Below, piece by piece: positions 1 to 7,333 of a DNA stretch of 64,000 nt. The DNA is taken from assembly GCF_900099925.1 (NCBI RefSeq), contig NZ_FNDE01000015.1, positions 1 through 64,000 of the forward strand. Reading direction: 5' to 3'. The notes under the pieces were generated by a model. It was not told the DNA's origin. It worked only from the letters and a program-made list of their open reading frames with translations, and did no database searches. Each line of letters opens with the position of its first letter. The stretch's first letter is position 1. A program made the translations under genes and the position numbers. The stretch comes from Aneurinibacillus thermoaerophilus (GTDB taxonomy: Bacteria > Bacillota > Bacilli > Aneurinibacillales > Aneurinibacillaceae).

Positions 1-203
1 ATCATGCGTTTATGCAAGTAGTCTTTATAGCGGTCTAGTTTACTTCCTCGGCTCGTTCGTTTCTTTTTCAAAGGCGGGGAGTTTTCCCCAAGATACTTAC
101 GAACTGTTTTTCGATCAATCCCCAACTGCCGGGCAATGTCAGAGATAGACATTCCTTTCCGGTATAACTCCTTGATCATAAAAAATTCCCCTCTCGTAAT
201 CAT
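1..203 (-). CDS. istA: IS21-family transposase IstA, N-terminal part (cut by window edge)
   Basis: Reverse-strand reading from an ATG at 203 gives a protein that opens with a helix-turn-helix (KELYRKGMSISDIARQLGI followed by DRKTVRKYL), the classic IstA start in IS21 elements. That domain binds the element's ends; the DDE integrase core would lie beyond the window edge. A Shine-Dalgarno-like AGGAG lies about 9 bases upstream of the ATG. Only about 67 residues are inside the window, so whether the gene is intact, and whether istB follows, cannot be judged. The family call rests on the HTH and on the repeated end sequence at 246-296. Confidence 0.75.
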   Translation of the reverse strand, partial: MITRGEFFMIKELYRKGMSISDIARQLGIDRKTVRKYLGENSPPLKKKRTSRGSKLDRYKDYLHKRM

Positions 204-245
204 GAACCATAGCTCCTCTCAGATGTCTATGGTTCTTATTGTAGG

Positions 246-296
246 TTGGGGAATTTTATTCCGGCTATATTGGGGATTTTATCATCGGCTTTAACA
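246..296. repeat. IS21-type terminal repeats
   Basis: Two near-identical 20-base units lie in tandem upstream of the istA start, each beginning TTGGGGA and ending CGGC (246-265 and 270-289). The stretch ends in TTTAACA, that is TGTTAAA read inward. Multiple transposase-binding repeats near each end are characteristic of IS21 elements. The element's terminus is therefore probably near 296; the target duplication cannot be checked here. Confidence 0.55.
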
Positions 297-420
297 CCCC
301 GGGGTAATCCGCTATGATGGTATCGATCAGGCTGGTGTGTTGTTGAAAATAGATTAGCGAATTTTGTTCAAAGGTACTTGACGGTTACACCATATTTTTC
401 TTCCTCATTTTTTCACATGC

Positions 421-468
421 AAAAAAGGCTTACTCCTCCTCATTGTTCGAGTTGGAATAAGCCTTTGA
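421..468 (-). terminator. Rho-independent terminator after the leftmost immunity gene
   Basis: Read on the minus strand, AAAGGCTTA and TAAGCCTTT form a stem followed by a run of six T. It sits about 150 bases past the stop of the immunity gene that ends at 621, so it probably closes that cassette. Confidence 0.6.
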
Positions 469-530
469 AAGTTTATCAAGTGTTTATAAGATTGTACGAT
501 CCTGCCTCTAAAATGTAAACCCGGCGAATA
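457..530. repeat. Repeated 3' flank of toxin/immunity cassette, copy A
   Basis: This stretch shares AAGCCTTTGAAAGTTTATCA, then TTGTACGA.CCTGC, then AA.GTAAAC.CGG with 7236-7330. Each copy lies directly downstream of an immunity gene (ends at 621 and 7334). The two immunity genes are not homologous, so the shared flank marks cassette exchange or duplication rather than a shared gene. Confidence 0.6.
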
Positions 531-620
531 AAAATTAGAAACTTAACCTATCCTTTTCTCATTTTCAATACTCAATACATTATTTCACTTGAACAAAATA
601 TTTTACAAACTTGAAGTGTA

Positions 621-1091
621 CTACGCTTGTGATTTACTAATCTCTTCAAACCATTGTTCAAATAGATCATCTGGAAGTAATTCATCATCATTTGAATATA
701 CTAACTCATATTTATAATTTGCCACTAAACTATTTTTTTCTACGTTATAATGCAATTTCATTTCAGTCGGCATCTCTCGATTGAAAGCATTACATACCTC
801 ATGTATTTTCTTTAAATCCTCAATACAAATATTTAAGAGCCCTAATTGTCTATCTCTTGAAACATCATAATTATATTCTTGTGTTCCATTTACTAATCTA
901 ACGGCGTCGTTAACCTTATGTTTTAGTACAAATGTCTTATTAATCCTATAAAACACATTGAAATAATAAGTCTCTGGTTCATAAGAACAATATAAATAAA
1001 TATCCTCTGCTTTATGGTCTACGTATTCTAAACATACAGATACCATATCAGCCTGTAACTCTGAAAAGTAATCTTCAAAACTCTTAGTCAA
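621..1091 (-). CDS. Putative immunity protein for the adjacent nuclease toxin tip
   Basis: An acidic protein of about 156 residues, not firmly recognised. It begins 12 bases after the stop of the orphan nuclease domain at 1104-1577, the place where polymorphic toxin systems put the immunity gene. A TTG at 1091 is the preferred start: AAGGAG lies 8 bases upstream, whereas the GTG at 1100 sits directly on the ribosome site. The C-terminus (LVYSNDDELLPDDLFEQWFE) is strongly acidic, as expected of a protein that masks a basic nuclease. It is not obviously similar to the YezG/EsaG-type protein at 5979-6461, although both neighbour the same type of toxin domain. Immunity is inferred from position. 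Confidence 0.55.
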   Translation of the reverse strand: MTKSFEDYFSELQADMVSVCLEYVDHKAEDIYLYCSYEPETYYFNVFYRINKTFVLKHKVNDAVRLVNGTQEYNYDVSRDRQLGLLNICIEDLKKIHEVCNAFNREMPTEMKLHYNVEKNSLVANYKYELVYSNDDELLPDDLFEQWFEEISKSQA

Positions 1092-1103
1092 TAGAATCAC
1101 TCC

Positions 1104-1577
1104 TTAATTTTTTATAACAAGCTTATCAATAGCTCCATCAATTTCATAAATCACTTCAAATTCTGTAGGTCTAGGATTTTCACCGTCATACTTAATTTTA
1201 ACCTCAACTTTTACATTTTTTCCGTTTTTTATTGCTTTTGCCCATTTATTTTCAAGCTTTTTATATTTACTCAAGTTTACTTCACTTGATTGCGAGACAA
1301 GATTGTCTAACTCAGGAGAACCACCGAACCTATCTCCCGCCAGATGACCTGCATGGTCTCCTGGCTGTTTACCTGGTGTATTTGAAGCATGCGGTAATCG
1401 TTTATCTCTTGTAGTCAATTTTAAATCATCAGCACTAAACTTTTCAATTCTACCAAGATGATCTGTTTCATAATCATATTGGTGCTCACCAGCTTTATAC
1501 TTCACATTCGGTTTAAGTTTCCCTGCATCATCAAATGGATTATCGACAAAAGTCTTATTAGGAGCTTTACCCGTCCC
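1104..1577 (-). pseudogene. Orphan C-terminal toxin domain, DNA/RNA non-specific endonuclease (EndoNS_2/EsaD type)
   Basis: The frame encodes only a toxin tip. It contains GDHAGHLAGDRFGGSPELDN and then VNLSKYKKLENKWAKAIKNG, a pattern typical of the secreted nuclease domain of EsaD/YeeF toxins; the His in the DHAGH segment is the expected catalytic base. No ATG with a ribosome site opens it. A TAG at 1578-1580 lies immediately before a GTGKA-coding stretch that matches the toxin-domain junction of the full-length toxin at 7791-9206. It is therefore a decapitated cassette that could become active only by recombination onto a trafficking N-terminus. The best internal start is a GTG at 1505 with no good ribosome site. 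Confidence 0.7.
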
Positions 1578-1651
1578 CTATGTTGTAAAGCTGGCGATCT
1601 ACAACGAATGGCGGCTATTGTTTGTTATGAACAACGCCACCTTTGGCTGGA

Positions 1652-2887
1652 TTAGCTTACCCGTTGTTCCACCTGTTCGGGCATACGAAAGGCGGTTTTG
1701 TTTTTCATCATACCGTAAATAATGTTGACTAAACGGCGCATGACACATACCAACGCTTGGGTTGGCGTTTTGCCTTCTTCTTTCTTACGGTTGAAGTATT
1801 CATAAAATAATGGGTTGCGAGGCTTTTTGCTGCCTTTGGATATTTGTACTTGCTGTACTGCTAGATTGTAAAACAAGCCATGCAGTACCCTGTTTCCCTG
1901 TCTACTTTTTTGGTTCGTACCTTTCCCGCCAGAACTGAAATTGACAGGCGCTATTCCTGCAAAACGTGCCAGTTTGTCTGCACTAGCAAAGCGGTTGATG
2001 TCGCCAATTTCCGCAACGAGCGCTGATGCTGTTACAAGGTCTATACCCGGCATCGTTTCCAGTTGGTAGTCTAGCCTATCCATCATCCTACTTACTTCGT
2101 TTTCTACATACTGGATTTCCTGCTTTTTGAATTTTATATCTCGCACATGGCTTTGAATTAAAAAGTCTCGTTGTTCCTGATAGCTTCTTGTCGTGTCACC
2201 ATCTGCTCGTACAAGTGAGAGAATGTCCTCTGCTTTCCTTGTAGAACAGGCGTTATGGCTAGACTTCCGTAAAAATGCCGCCAATGTTTCTACCGAAACA
2301 CCTTCGAGTAAATGTGGGGCGGGGTACTTCTGCCAAAACGCCAACGCACACTTGCCGTCAATGTCACTAAAAAACTTTCGGTAGCTGGGGTAGTGATAAC
2401 TCAGCTGCATGTGCAACTGGTTTTTGAGCGCTACCAATGCTTTCACCAAGCCATTCCTTCTCGTCACCAGTTGACCAATCGTCCAGTACACGTCTTGCGG
2501 GTTTGCATCGGGCAATATGTCCAGCTTGTTTAACAGGATTTTCGCTACACATTCCGCATCCCAGCTATCACTTTTTTGTGTGGTCGGGTAGCTTTTGCGC
2601 TCGGCATACGAAAAGGCGGAGTTTACTTCTTTCACCTTTTGGTTATTTTCCAACAAGTACACCGCTAACGAGCGACCATATCCACCTACATCTTCCAACC
2701 CATACACAGGGGTCATGCCTTTTTTCGTAAACGACTTTACATATGCCATCAGTTCATGGAAAGCGGCAGGTTTATTTTCAAATGTACATTCCCCCAGTTT
2801 TTCATTCCAGCAGTTTATGACCACAGCCGTATGGGTTTTCTTATGCAGGTCAACTCCTACATAAATATGCTTCTGCTTATAGTGCAT
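1652..2887 (-). CDS. IS110-family transposase (DEDD + C-terminal Ser)
   Basis: A 411-residue transposase/recombinase. The N-terminal DEDD domain opens with YVGVDLHKKTHTAVVI and continues with a second acidic site at YGLEDVGG and an acidic KSDSWDAECVA segment. The C-terminal Transposase_20 domain has MPGIDLVTASALVAEIGD and then FAGIAPVNFSSGGKG, where the conserved serine nucleophile lies. The ATG at 2887 is chosen over the ATG at 2923 because GGGGAG lies upstream of it and because family members start just before the VGVD motif. The length is normal for the family and no frameshift is seen, so the element may still be active. Members of this family use a structured bridge RNA from the non-coding end. 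Confidence 0.9.
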   Translation of the reverse strand: MHYKQKHIYVGVDLHKKTHTAVVINCWNEKLGECTFENKPAAFHELMAYVKSFTKKGMTPVYGLEDVGGYGRSLAVYLLENNQKVKEVNSAFSYAERKSYPTTQKSDSWDAECVAKILLNKLDILPDANPQDVYWTIGQLVTRRNGLVKALVALKNQLHMQLSYHYPSYRKFFSDIDGKCALAFWQKYPAPHLLEGVSVETLAAFLRKSSHNACSTRKAEDILSLVRADGDTTRSYQEQRDFLIQSHVRDIKFKKQEIQYVENEVSRMMDRLDYQLETMPGIDLVTASALVAEIGDINRFASADKLARFAGIAPVNFSSGGKGTNQKSRQGNRVLHGLFYNLAVQQVQISKGSKKPRNPLFYEYFNRKKEEGKTPTQALVCVMRRLVNIIYGMMKNKTAFRMPEQVEQRVS

Positions 2888-3045
2888 GAAAAAGCCATCT
2901 CCCCTGTTTATGAATGGTGTCAAACAACAATAAACGTCGGCAACCTGAGTTCAAGCGTTCGTCTAAAGACCCGCATTGGGACGCCAGCCTATCCGTTTAT
3001 TTCTCGCTCAACGTAACCTGCCTAATCTATAATAAAAAGGTTCTA
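2888..3045 (-). ncRNA. Candidate bridge RNA region of the IS110 element
   Basis: This is the non-coding stretch directly upstream of the transposase, the place where IS110-group elements encode the bridge RNA that pairs with target and donor DNA. AATAAACG at 2929-2936 pairs with CGTTTATT at 2994-3001, enclosing a GC-richer 57-base loop region that could fold further. An AT-rich promoter-like TATTAT lies near 3032 on the minus strand. No covariation is available, so this is inference from position and one clear stem. Confidence 0.35.
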
Positions 3046-3070
3046 TTTTTTAAATACCGCAGAAAACTTT

Positions 3071-3853
3071 TTATAAAATCGCTTCGTGCTGTCCAACTGC
3101 TTGGATGCCACCGTATGTATAGAAGCCCTGGTAAAACGCCTTGCGATCCAGCATATTTTTCACCTGCACTTTTGTAAACCGTTTGCCTTGTTGTGTACGA
3201 TAGCCTTCGCTGTTTAGCTGTTCCGCCAACTGCGACAGCGACCATAATGAGTTTGTTTCTCTAAGCGCAAACAATCGGCGAACAATGGTTGCCTGTTCGT
3301 CATGAACTTGTATCTTCTTTTGTCCTTTTCTTGCCGTATAGCCAAACGGGACTCTGCCTCCAGCATACCCTCCTTCCTTCGCTTTCTTCGTTCTGCCTTT
3401 TCCCAGTTTCATCGCAATTTCCATCTTCTGATACTGGTCTAACAGTTCTAGCATTCCGTTCACCAAAAAATCGTTCGGGTCTTTCGTATAAATGCTGTAG
3501 TTCGGCTGTTCAATCGCCTTCACATCTACGTTATAGCGGCGCAACTCTCGTTGCACTACTACTTTCACCATATCCGAACGCCATAGTCTCGACGTATTCA
3601 GTACAACAATGCCCTCTACTTCTCGCCATCGCAGGTCATACAACATGTCCTGTAACCCTTCCCGTTCAATCGTTAACTCCTCTTCATCTACTTTTGCGCC
3701 GCTTATTCCTCTGTCCTCATACATATGCATAAGGTCAAGCCCGTTCGCTTCACAGTATCGTTCAATTTCTTCCACCTGATAGGCGAGGCTGTACCCGTCT
3801 TTTACCTGTCCTATGGTACTTACCCGTACATATCCCACGACTTTCTGTCGCAT
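3071..3853 (-). CDS. Serine recombinase (resolvase/invertase type with recombinase domain)
   Basis: A 260-residue site-specific recombinase. The N-terminal catalytic domain begins GYVRVSTIGQ with the nucleophile serine in RVST; YEDRGISGAKVDE and VVLNTSRLWRSD follow, the latter carrying conserved arginines. A PF07508-type recombinase domain follows (GGYAGGRVPFGY; LSQLAEQLNSEGYRT). It ends soon after FYQGFYTYGG, without the zinc-ribbon and coiled-coil of large phage integrases, as in small Bacillales recombinases. Its neighbours are an XRE regulator and a Rep-like protein, suggesting an integrated replicon or small element. The ORF appears intact. Confidence 0.85.
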   Translation of the reverse strand: MRQKVVGYVRVSTIGQVKDGYSLAYQVEEIERYCEANGLDLMHMYEDRGISGAKVDEEELTIEREGLQDMLYDLRWREVEGIVVLNTSRLWRSDMVKVVVQRELRRYNVDVKAIEQPNYSIYTKDPNDFLVNGMLELLDQYQKMEIAMKLGKGRTKKAKEGGYAGGRVPFGYTARKGQKKIQVHDEQATIVRRLFALRETNSLWSLSQLAEQLNSEGYRTQQGKRFTKVQVKNMLDRKAFYQGFYTYGGIQAVGQHEAIL

Positions 3854-3952
3854 GTATTTCCCCTCCCGTAAAGAAAATTGTAATTTTCGTAACGGTTTAC
3901 CGTTGATGCGTAGTATACGACCTCATCCAAAATCTGCACAACCCGTAATTTT

Positions 3953-4237
3953 ATGCTCGTTTTCTTCACCAGAAGACCGTACACTATACGCAACCGTTAT
4001 TTCATACAAGAGGAGGTGTCCCCTTATGTCCTATACCGTCGTCTTCGTCTCAACGAAATTCTTGCCGAACAAAAAAAGACGCGAAAACAGCTTGCCCACC
4101 AAGCTGGTCTGCGTCCTTCTACTGTCAGTACGTTATGCAATCAACCGGTTCAGCGCATTTATCTACGTACACTCGCTTCTCTCTGTGAAACACTTGACGT
4201 ATCCATCAGTGACTTGCTTGTTCTAGAGAAACACTAA
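3953..4237 (+). CDS. XRE/Cro-type helix-turn-helix regulator (start uncertain)
   Basis: The C-terminal 65 residues are a complete small HTH repressor: YRRLRLNEILAEQKKTRKQL, then AGLRPSTVSTLC, then LRTLASLCETLDVSISDLL. The start is odd. A strong AGGAGG at 4011-4016 is followed 8 bases later by an ATG at 4025, but that ATG is in the wrong frame. In the correct frame the candidates are GTG at 4016, overlapping the ribosome site, or ATG at 3953. A one-base change just after 4025 would join the good start to the HTH. The gene is divergent from the recombinase and converges on the Rep-like gene, overlapping its end by four bases. Confidence 0.7.
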   Translation: MLVFFTRRPYTIRNRYFIQEEVSPYVLYRRLRLNEILAEQKKTRKQLAHQAGLRPSTVSTLCNQPVQRIYLRTLASLCETLDVSISDLLVLEKH

Positions 4238-5058
4238 GCCACTCCTAGCACCGCCGTATACACAGGTTCAAGTATTCTCTCCCACTCTTTCCTTGCCAGC
4301 CCGTTGAAATCCAACACATACTGGCTGGCAAGTTCTTTTTTCACTCCTTCTCGTATATACCGGGTGTATAGATTTGTTCCGTTCTGTATGTTTCGTATTT
4401 GTTCTGCCTTTTTCGGTTTCATCGCTGCCCAGTCTGTTATCACTGCCGCATAATACTGCTTGTTCTGTTCCGGCGGACAGTCTCGTATATGTGTCAGTTC
4501 AATATTTTCGGCTGGCTTATACACAATCTCAATGCGTGTCAATTCCCCTTCCATTTGTATCCCATGCCTGTCCCAAAGCTCCTGCTTCTTATCATACACC
4601 CGACAGTAACCATTTTGTTTTCGCTGATGCGGCACTCCGAAGTATCGAGTCGTTTTATACAAGTGTAAAGATCGCCGTATATCGCGGCTCATCACCACTA
4701 CATTCTCTAGCGAAAACGGCACGTCATACGCAATGTCACAGCTTACAAATTCTACTCTGCTTGCTTTCTGTCGCAACCATTCCCATATCTCACTCAGTCG
4801 TTCGTAATATTCCGGTCGTGTCTCCAGGCGCAACGTATGTAAAAATCCTTCCTTCTCCCGAAAGTTCTTGTAAAACACATGTAGATATTCCCCCTTTCCC
4901 ATCCGTATATGAAATTGATAACAGTATAATTTTCGATATACTCTCCAGCGTACCTTGTACTTCTGCAACAGCACACGCATAAAAAACCGATAAAATACAG
5001 ACAGCGGCACGTCTTTGTATTCCAGCACAAGTTTGTCTACTGAAACGGTTGGCGCCAT
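4234..5058 (-). CDS. Rep-like replication initiation protein
   Basis: A 274-residue protein starting at an ATG preceded by GGGGGAG. Near the middle, TTRYFGVPHQRKQNGYCRVY is followed by DKKQELWDRHGIQ and LTRIEIVYKP. This resembles the replication-initiation-factor (Rep_trans-like) proteins of rolling-circle plasmids and integrative elements, which have a similar FG.R..... .RIYDK segment followed by an RIE motif. With the recombinase and XRE gene it forms a compact module. The catalytic tyrosine cannot be assigned with certainty, so a phage or element replication role is inference. Confidence 0.5.
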   Translation of the reverse strand: MAPTVSVDKLVLEYKDVPLSVFYRFFMRVLLQKYKVRWRVYRKLYCYQFHIRMGKGEYLHVFYKNFREKEGFLHTLRLETRPEYYERLSEIWEWLRQKASRVEFVSCDIAYDVPFSLENVVVMSRDIRRSLHLYKTTRYFGVPHQRKQNGYCRVYDKKQELWDRHGIQMEGELTRIEIVYKPAENIELTHIRDCPPEQNKQYYAAVITDWAAMKPKKAEQIRNIQNGTNLYTRYIREGVKKELASQYVLDFNGLARKEWERILEPVYTAVLGVA

Positions 5059-5442
5059 CCTTGTTCTCCCCCTTGTTTACCAAATTTTTTCGTAGGATAT
5101 ATAAAAAACTTAACACTTATTGGACTATATCATTATATTTTCCCCTCCCCATTCTCCCGGCTCAACAACAAAAAAAGCACCTGCATTACCCAGAAGGTAA
5201 TCAAGTGCTCGAAGTTTGTTTGTATAATAAGTTTTCGCAAGTGTAGAAGGTTTCAAAGGATGCGGACAATCCGCAAGCTACGCACAGGCGTATGATATGG
5301 GCAAAAGTATGACACATATCCCGTTTGGCATCAAGAATAACATGTATGCCTACGAGCGCTTTCGCTCATGCCGTTCTCTTCCCCTGTCCGGTGTATTCAG
5401 TGGGATTCCTTGTAGAATGGCAGCATACCCGATTCTCGTAGG
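5059..5442. other. Non-coding region upstream of rep-like gene; possible origin
   Basis: No gene is seen here. It holds a minus-strand terminator (5172-5211) and a short perfect hairpin, GAGCG-CTTT-CGCTC, near 5354-5368. A hairpin of this type upstream of a Rep gene could be a nick site or origin, but nothing in the sequence proves it. Confidence 0.3.
5172..5211 (-). terminator. Rho-independent terminator
   Basis: AGCAC...ATTACC pairs with GGTAAT...GTGCT. Read on the minus strand the hairpin ends in seven T. It lies downstream of the HGG-motif gene (stop at 5443) and before the Rep-like gene. Confidence 0.65.
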
Positions 5443-5871
5443 TTATCGCTGTAACATACTGCAAATTTGTTTAAACCTTTTCCCTTGTGTCCTTGTCAAG
5501 GCTTCTTCAATCTGAATCCAGCGGATATCCTCTGTCTCCTCTCTGCTTCGCTGTAGCATTCTTGCTATACGCACGTCTTCCATGACATATGGGTTATTTA
5601 TCCGTTGGTGAAGTTGTAAGCCATAGTGTTGCCGCAACTTGTTTTGTTCTTGCGCTGTCAACGTCTCCCACGTTATGGTTTCATACTCCCCGGTTGTAAC
5701 CCTTGCTTTGTTGCCTGCGGCGTTTTGGTTTCTACACAACTTTTTCCGGTCTTTTGGTCCTGTACTTTTTCCACCGTGCATCCGACATCTCCCGTTTTTC
5801 ATCGGGATGTTTTGGCAACTTGTCCCCTTTCGGGTTAACGCACCGCAGATGGTTGTTTGTCCTCGCATCAT
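5443..5871 (-). CDS. HGG-motif small protein (HGGxSTG type), function unknown
   Basis: A 142-residue protein starting at paired ATGs with GGAGG upstream. The N-terminus has a CGALTRKGTSCQ...GRCRMHGG motif, three cysteines and a histidine that look like a small metal-binding knuckle, followed by KSTGPKDRKKLCRNQNAAGN. Such HGG-motif proteins are frequent beside phage, plasmid and toxin genes, but I know of no assigned function. The first 28 codons are duplicated at 7003-7118 as a broken copy. The two copies bracket the second orphan toxin cassette. Confidence 0.6.
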   Translation of the reverse strand: MMRGQTTICGALTRKGTSCQNIPMKNGRCRMHGGKSTGPKDRKKLCRNQNAAGNKARVTTGEYETITWETLTAQEQNKLRQHYGLQLHQRINNPYVMEDVRIARMLQRSREETEDIRWIQIEEALTRTQGKRFKQICSMLQR

Positions 5872-5923
5872 GATTCTATTCCTCCGTAACTTGCATGGGG
5901 TTTGTGTATGAAGGTTTTAGGCG

Positions 5924-5964
5924 AAAAAATACCCCAAGTGAGTGTTAATAACTCGTTTGGGGTA
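5924..5964 (-). terminator. Terminator after YezG-like immunity gene (repeat copy 1)
   Basis: TACCCCAA pairs with TTGGGGTA around an AT-rich loop and is followed on the minus strand by TTTTTT. A near copy is found at 7169-7210. It lies 15 bases past the immunity gene's stop. Confidence 0.75.
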
Positions 5965-5978
5965 GATAATAGTTCTAA

Positions 5979-6461
5979 TCATTCAGTTTTATCTTCAATA
6001 CTTCTTAGATATTCTTCCAGAAATAACCTATCATCTTCATCTTTTGGGATAAGTCCTAAATATTTATGTTCCCAAATAATACTTCTTTCATTATCGTCTG
6101 CATCCGATAAGTCTTCATAATCATAGTCAATTTTAAAATCACCCTTATTATCAAAAATAAAAGTGATACTTGTCCAAGGTTCTTGTCCATTGTTCTTAAA
6201 CTCATACCACAATTCTTCTAAACCATCTAACAATTGCCGCCATAATTTTTTGTACTCTTCTTTATCTATTCCAAATAGGTTTGGAATATCATGGCTATAT
6301 GTTGGAATACTATTATTATCTGGGTAATAATAGAAGAATGACGTTCTTACATCCTCAGTTATCTCACCGTATACAAATACCTTTAACCACTCTTCTGGTA
6401 TTGTTTCAATTACGGTCTGTGCAATTTTTTGATAAATGCTATTCAATCTTATTTCATCCAT
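5979..6461 (-). CDS. YezG/EsaG-family (DUF600) immunity protein
   Basis: A 160-residue acidic protein matching the EsaG/YezG type: NSIYQKIAQTVIETIPEEW, then FFYYYPD near the middle, then WYEFKNNGQEPWTSITFIFD and a C-terminal YLGLIPKDEDD segment. In Staphylococcus aureus EsaG neutralises the nuclease EsaD, and YezG does the same for YeeF. Here it follows an EsaD-type nuclease domain directly: the toxin stops at 6464 and the preferred ATG at 6461 has GGAGG upstream inside the toxin's last codons. A specific terminator follows. The pairing of toxin and immunity families is as expected, which supports both calls. Confidence 0.85.
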   Translation of the reverse strand: MDEIRLNSIYQKIAQTVIETIPEEWLKVFVYGEITEDVRTSFFYYYPDNNSIPTYSHDIPNLFGIDKEEYKKLWRQLLDGLEELWYEFKNNGQEPWTSITFIFDNKGDFKIDYDYEDLSDADDNERSIIWEHKYLGLIPKDEDDRLFLEEYLRSIEDKTE

Positions 6462-6463
6462 AT

Positions 6464-6995
6464 TCAATTTCCTCCAGGTTTATTTTTGAACTCTTTGAAC
6501 TTCCATTTCCCATCACCAATTTTATACTCTATATCAAAACTTACAGGACGCTGTGAATTCCCTTGATACTTAGGATTTATTTTCACCTCCACGCTTTTTC
6601 CTTTCTCAAGAGCTGTAGCCCACATATTCTCAAGTTTCTTCCACTCACCTTTATTTAGATTCCCATTCATAGGAACTAGGTTGTCAAGACCACCCGAACC
6701 TTTAAATATAGTTGCTATTAAATGTCCGCCATCATCGTCTGGACGTCTATCTTCTCTACCCGCCACCTTCTGAGCATGGGTGTTTCTTTTTCCTTGTTCT
6801 AAATTAAGTTTTCCTTCACAACTTACTATACGCCCCTTATCATCGGTTTTGTAAGTGTGTCCCGATGGAGTTGTATATTCGACGTTCGGTTTTAATACCT
6901 TTCTTCTTTTTTCATCTCTTGTATAATGGTCACCATAGTTTACCTTAGTAGGAGGTTTCGAAGGTGTAGCTTTTGCCGTCCCCTTAGTAGAGGAC
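6464..6995 (-). pseudogene. Orphan C-terminal toxin domain, EndoNS_2/EsaD-type nuclease
   Basis: The frame runs from a stop at 6996-6998 through STKGTAKA to a nuclease domain: DDDGGHLIATIFKGSGGLDN, then LVPMNGNLNKGEWKKLENMW and a lysine-rich C-terminus. The DGGH histidine is the expected catalytic base. There is no ATG before the domain and the nearest GTG (6766) has no ribosome site, so it cannot encode a delivered toxin on its own. The DNA at the GTAKA junction is almost identical to that in the full-length toxin at codons 338-342. It is thus a displaced tip, kept beside its immunity gene. Confidence 0.75.
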
Positions 6996-7001
6996 TACGT
7001 A

Positions 7002-7118
7002 TTATTTGTTACAATATGGATTATGTATCAGGTATCTCCCGTTTTTCATCGGGATGTTTTGGCAGCTTGTCCCTTTTCTAGTTGTTGCTCCACAAATTGT
7101 TGTTTGTCCTCGCATCAT
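7002..7118 (-). pseudogene. Broken second copy of the HGG-motif gene
   Basis: Paired ATGs at 7118 open MMRGQTTICGATTRKGTSCQ and NIPMKNGR, nearly identical to the start of the 5443-5871 gene. The frame then departs into unrelated residues and stops, so the His-Gly-Gly part is lost. The homology extends upstream through the ribosome site and the GGGTTTGTGTATGAA stretch into the terminator. The break point lies directly beside the toxin junction at 6984-6995. Confidence 0.7.
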
Positions 7119-7168
7119 GTTCTGGTCCTCCTAACTTGCATAGGGTTTGTGTATGAAAATTTTAGACG

Positions 7169-7210
7169 AAAAAATACCCCAGACGAACTTTAAAGTACTC
7201 GTTTGGGGTT
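7169..7210 (-). terminator. Terminator after SUKH immunity gene (repeat copy 2)
   Basis: CCCCAGACGA pairs with TCGTTTGGGG with one mismatch and is followed by TTTTTT on the minus strand. It matches the terminator at 5924-5964, including flanking bases. Confidence 0.7.
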
Positions 7211-7235
7211 AATCTGCTCAGATTTCAAGTTAAAA

Positions 7236-7330
7236 TAAAGCCTTTGAAAGTTTATCAGTGTTTGTCAAGTTGTTTAGTGTTTGGTTTGTTGGTGGTATTG
7301 TACGACCCTGCTTTTATAACGTAAACTCGG
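7236..7330. repeat. Repeated 3' flank of toxin/immunity cassette, copy B
   Basis: Matches copy A at 457-530, with an insertion of about 30 bases of GT-rich DNA. It begins just after the SUKH gene's stop codon at 7334. Confidence 0.6.
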
Positions 7331-7333
7331 TAA

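Larger units (their letters stand above)
1581..3060 (-). mobile_element. IS110-family insertion sequence (limits approximate)
   Basis: The transposase gene is flanked by about 70 bases on its 3' side and about 170 bases of non-coding DNA on its 5' side before unrelated genes begin. IS110 elements have short or no inverted repeats, so exact ends cannot be read from one copy. The left limit is set by the orphan toxin junction at 1577-1580, the right by the end of the recombinase gene at 3071. Confidence 0.5.

Noticed and set aside
1581-1651. IS110 insertion as the cause of the headless toxin at 1104-1577
   Set aside because: The missing N-terminal half is not found on the other side of the element, and the second orphan is headless at the same junction without an IS.
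3071-3853. Serine recombinase truncated by the IS110 insertion
   Set aside because: Small Bacillales recombinases of this type normally end shortly after the Y.G.Y.YG segment with a G.H.AI tail, so the 260-residue length looks complete.
4374-4982. Plus-strand 202-residue frame opposite the Rep-like gene
   Set aside because: Shadow of the Rep-like gene, with Ser/Pro/Cys-rich low-complexity composition.
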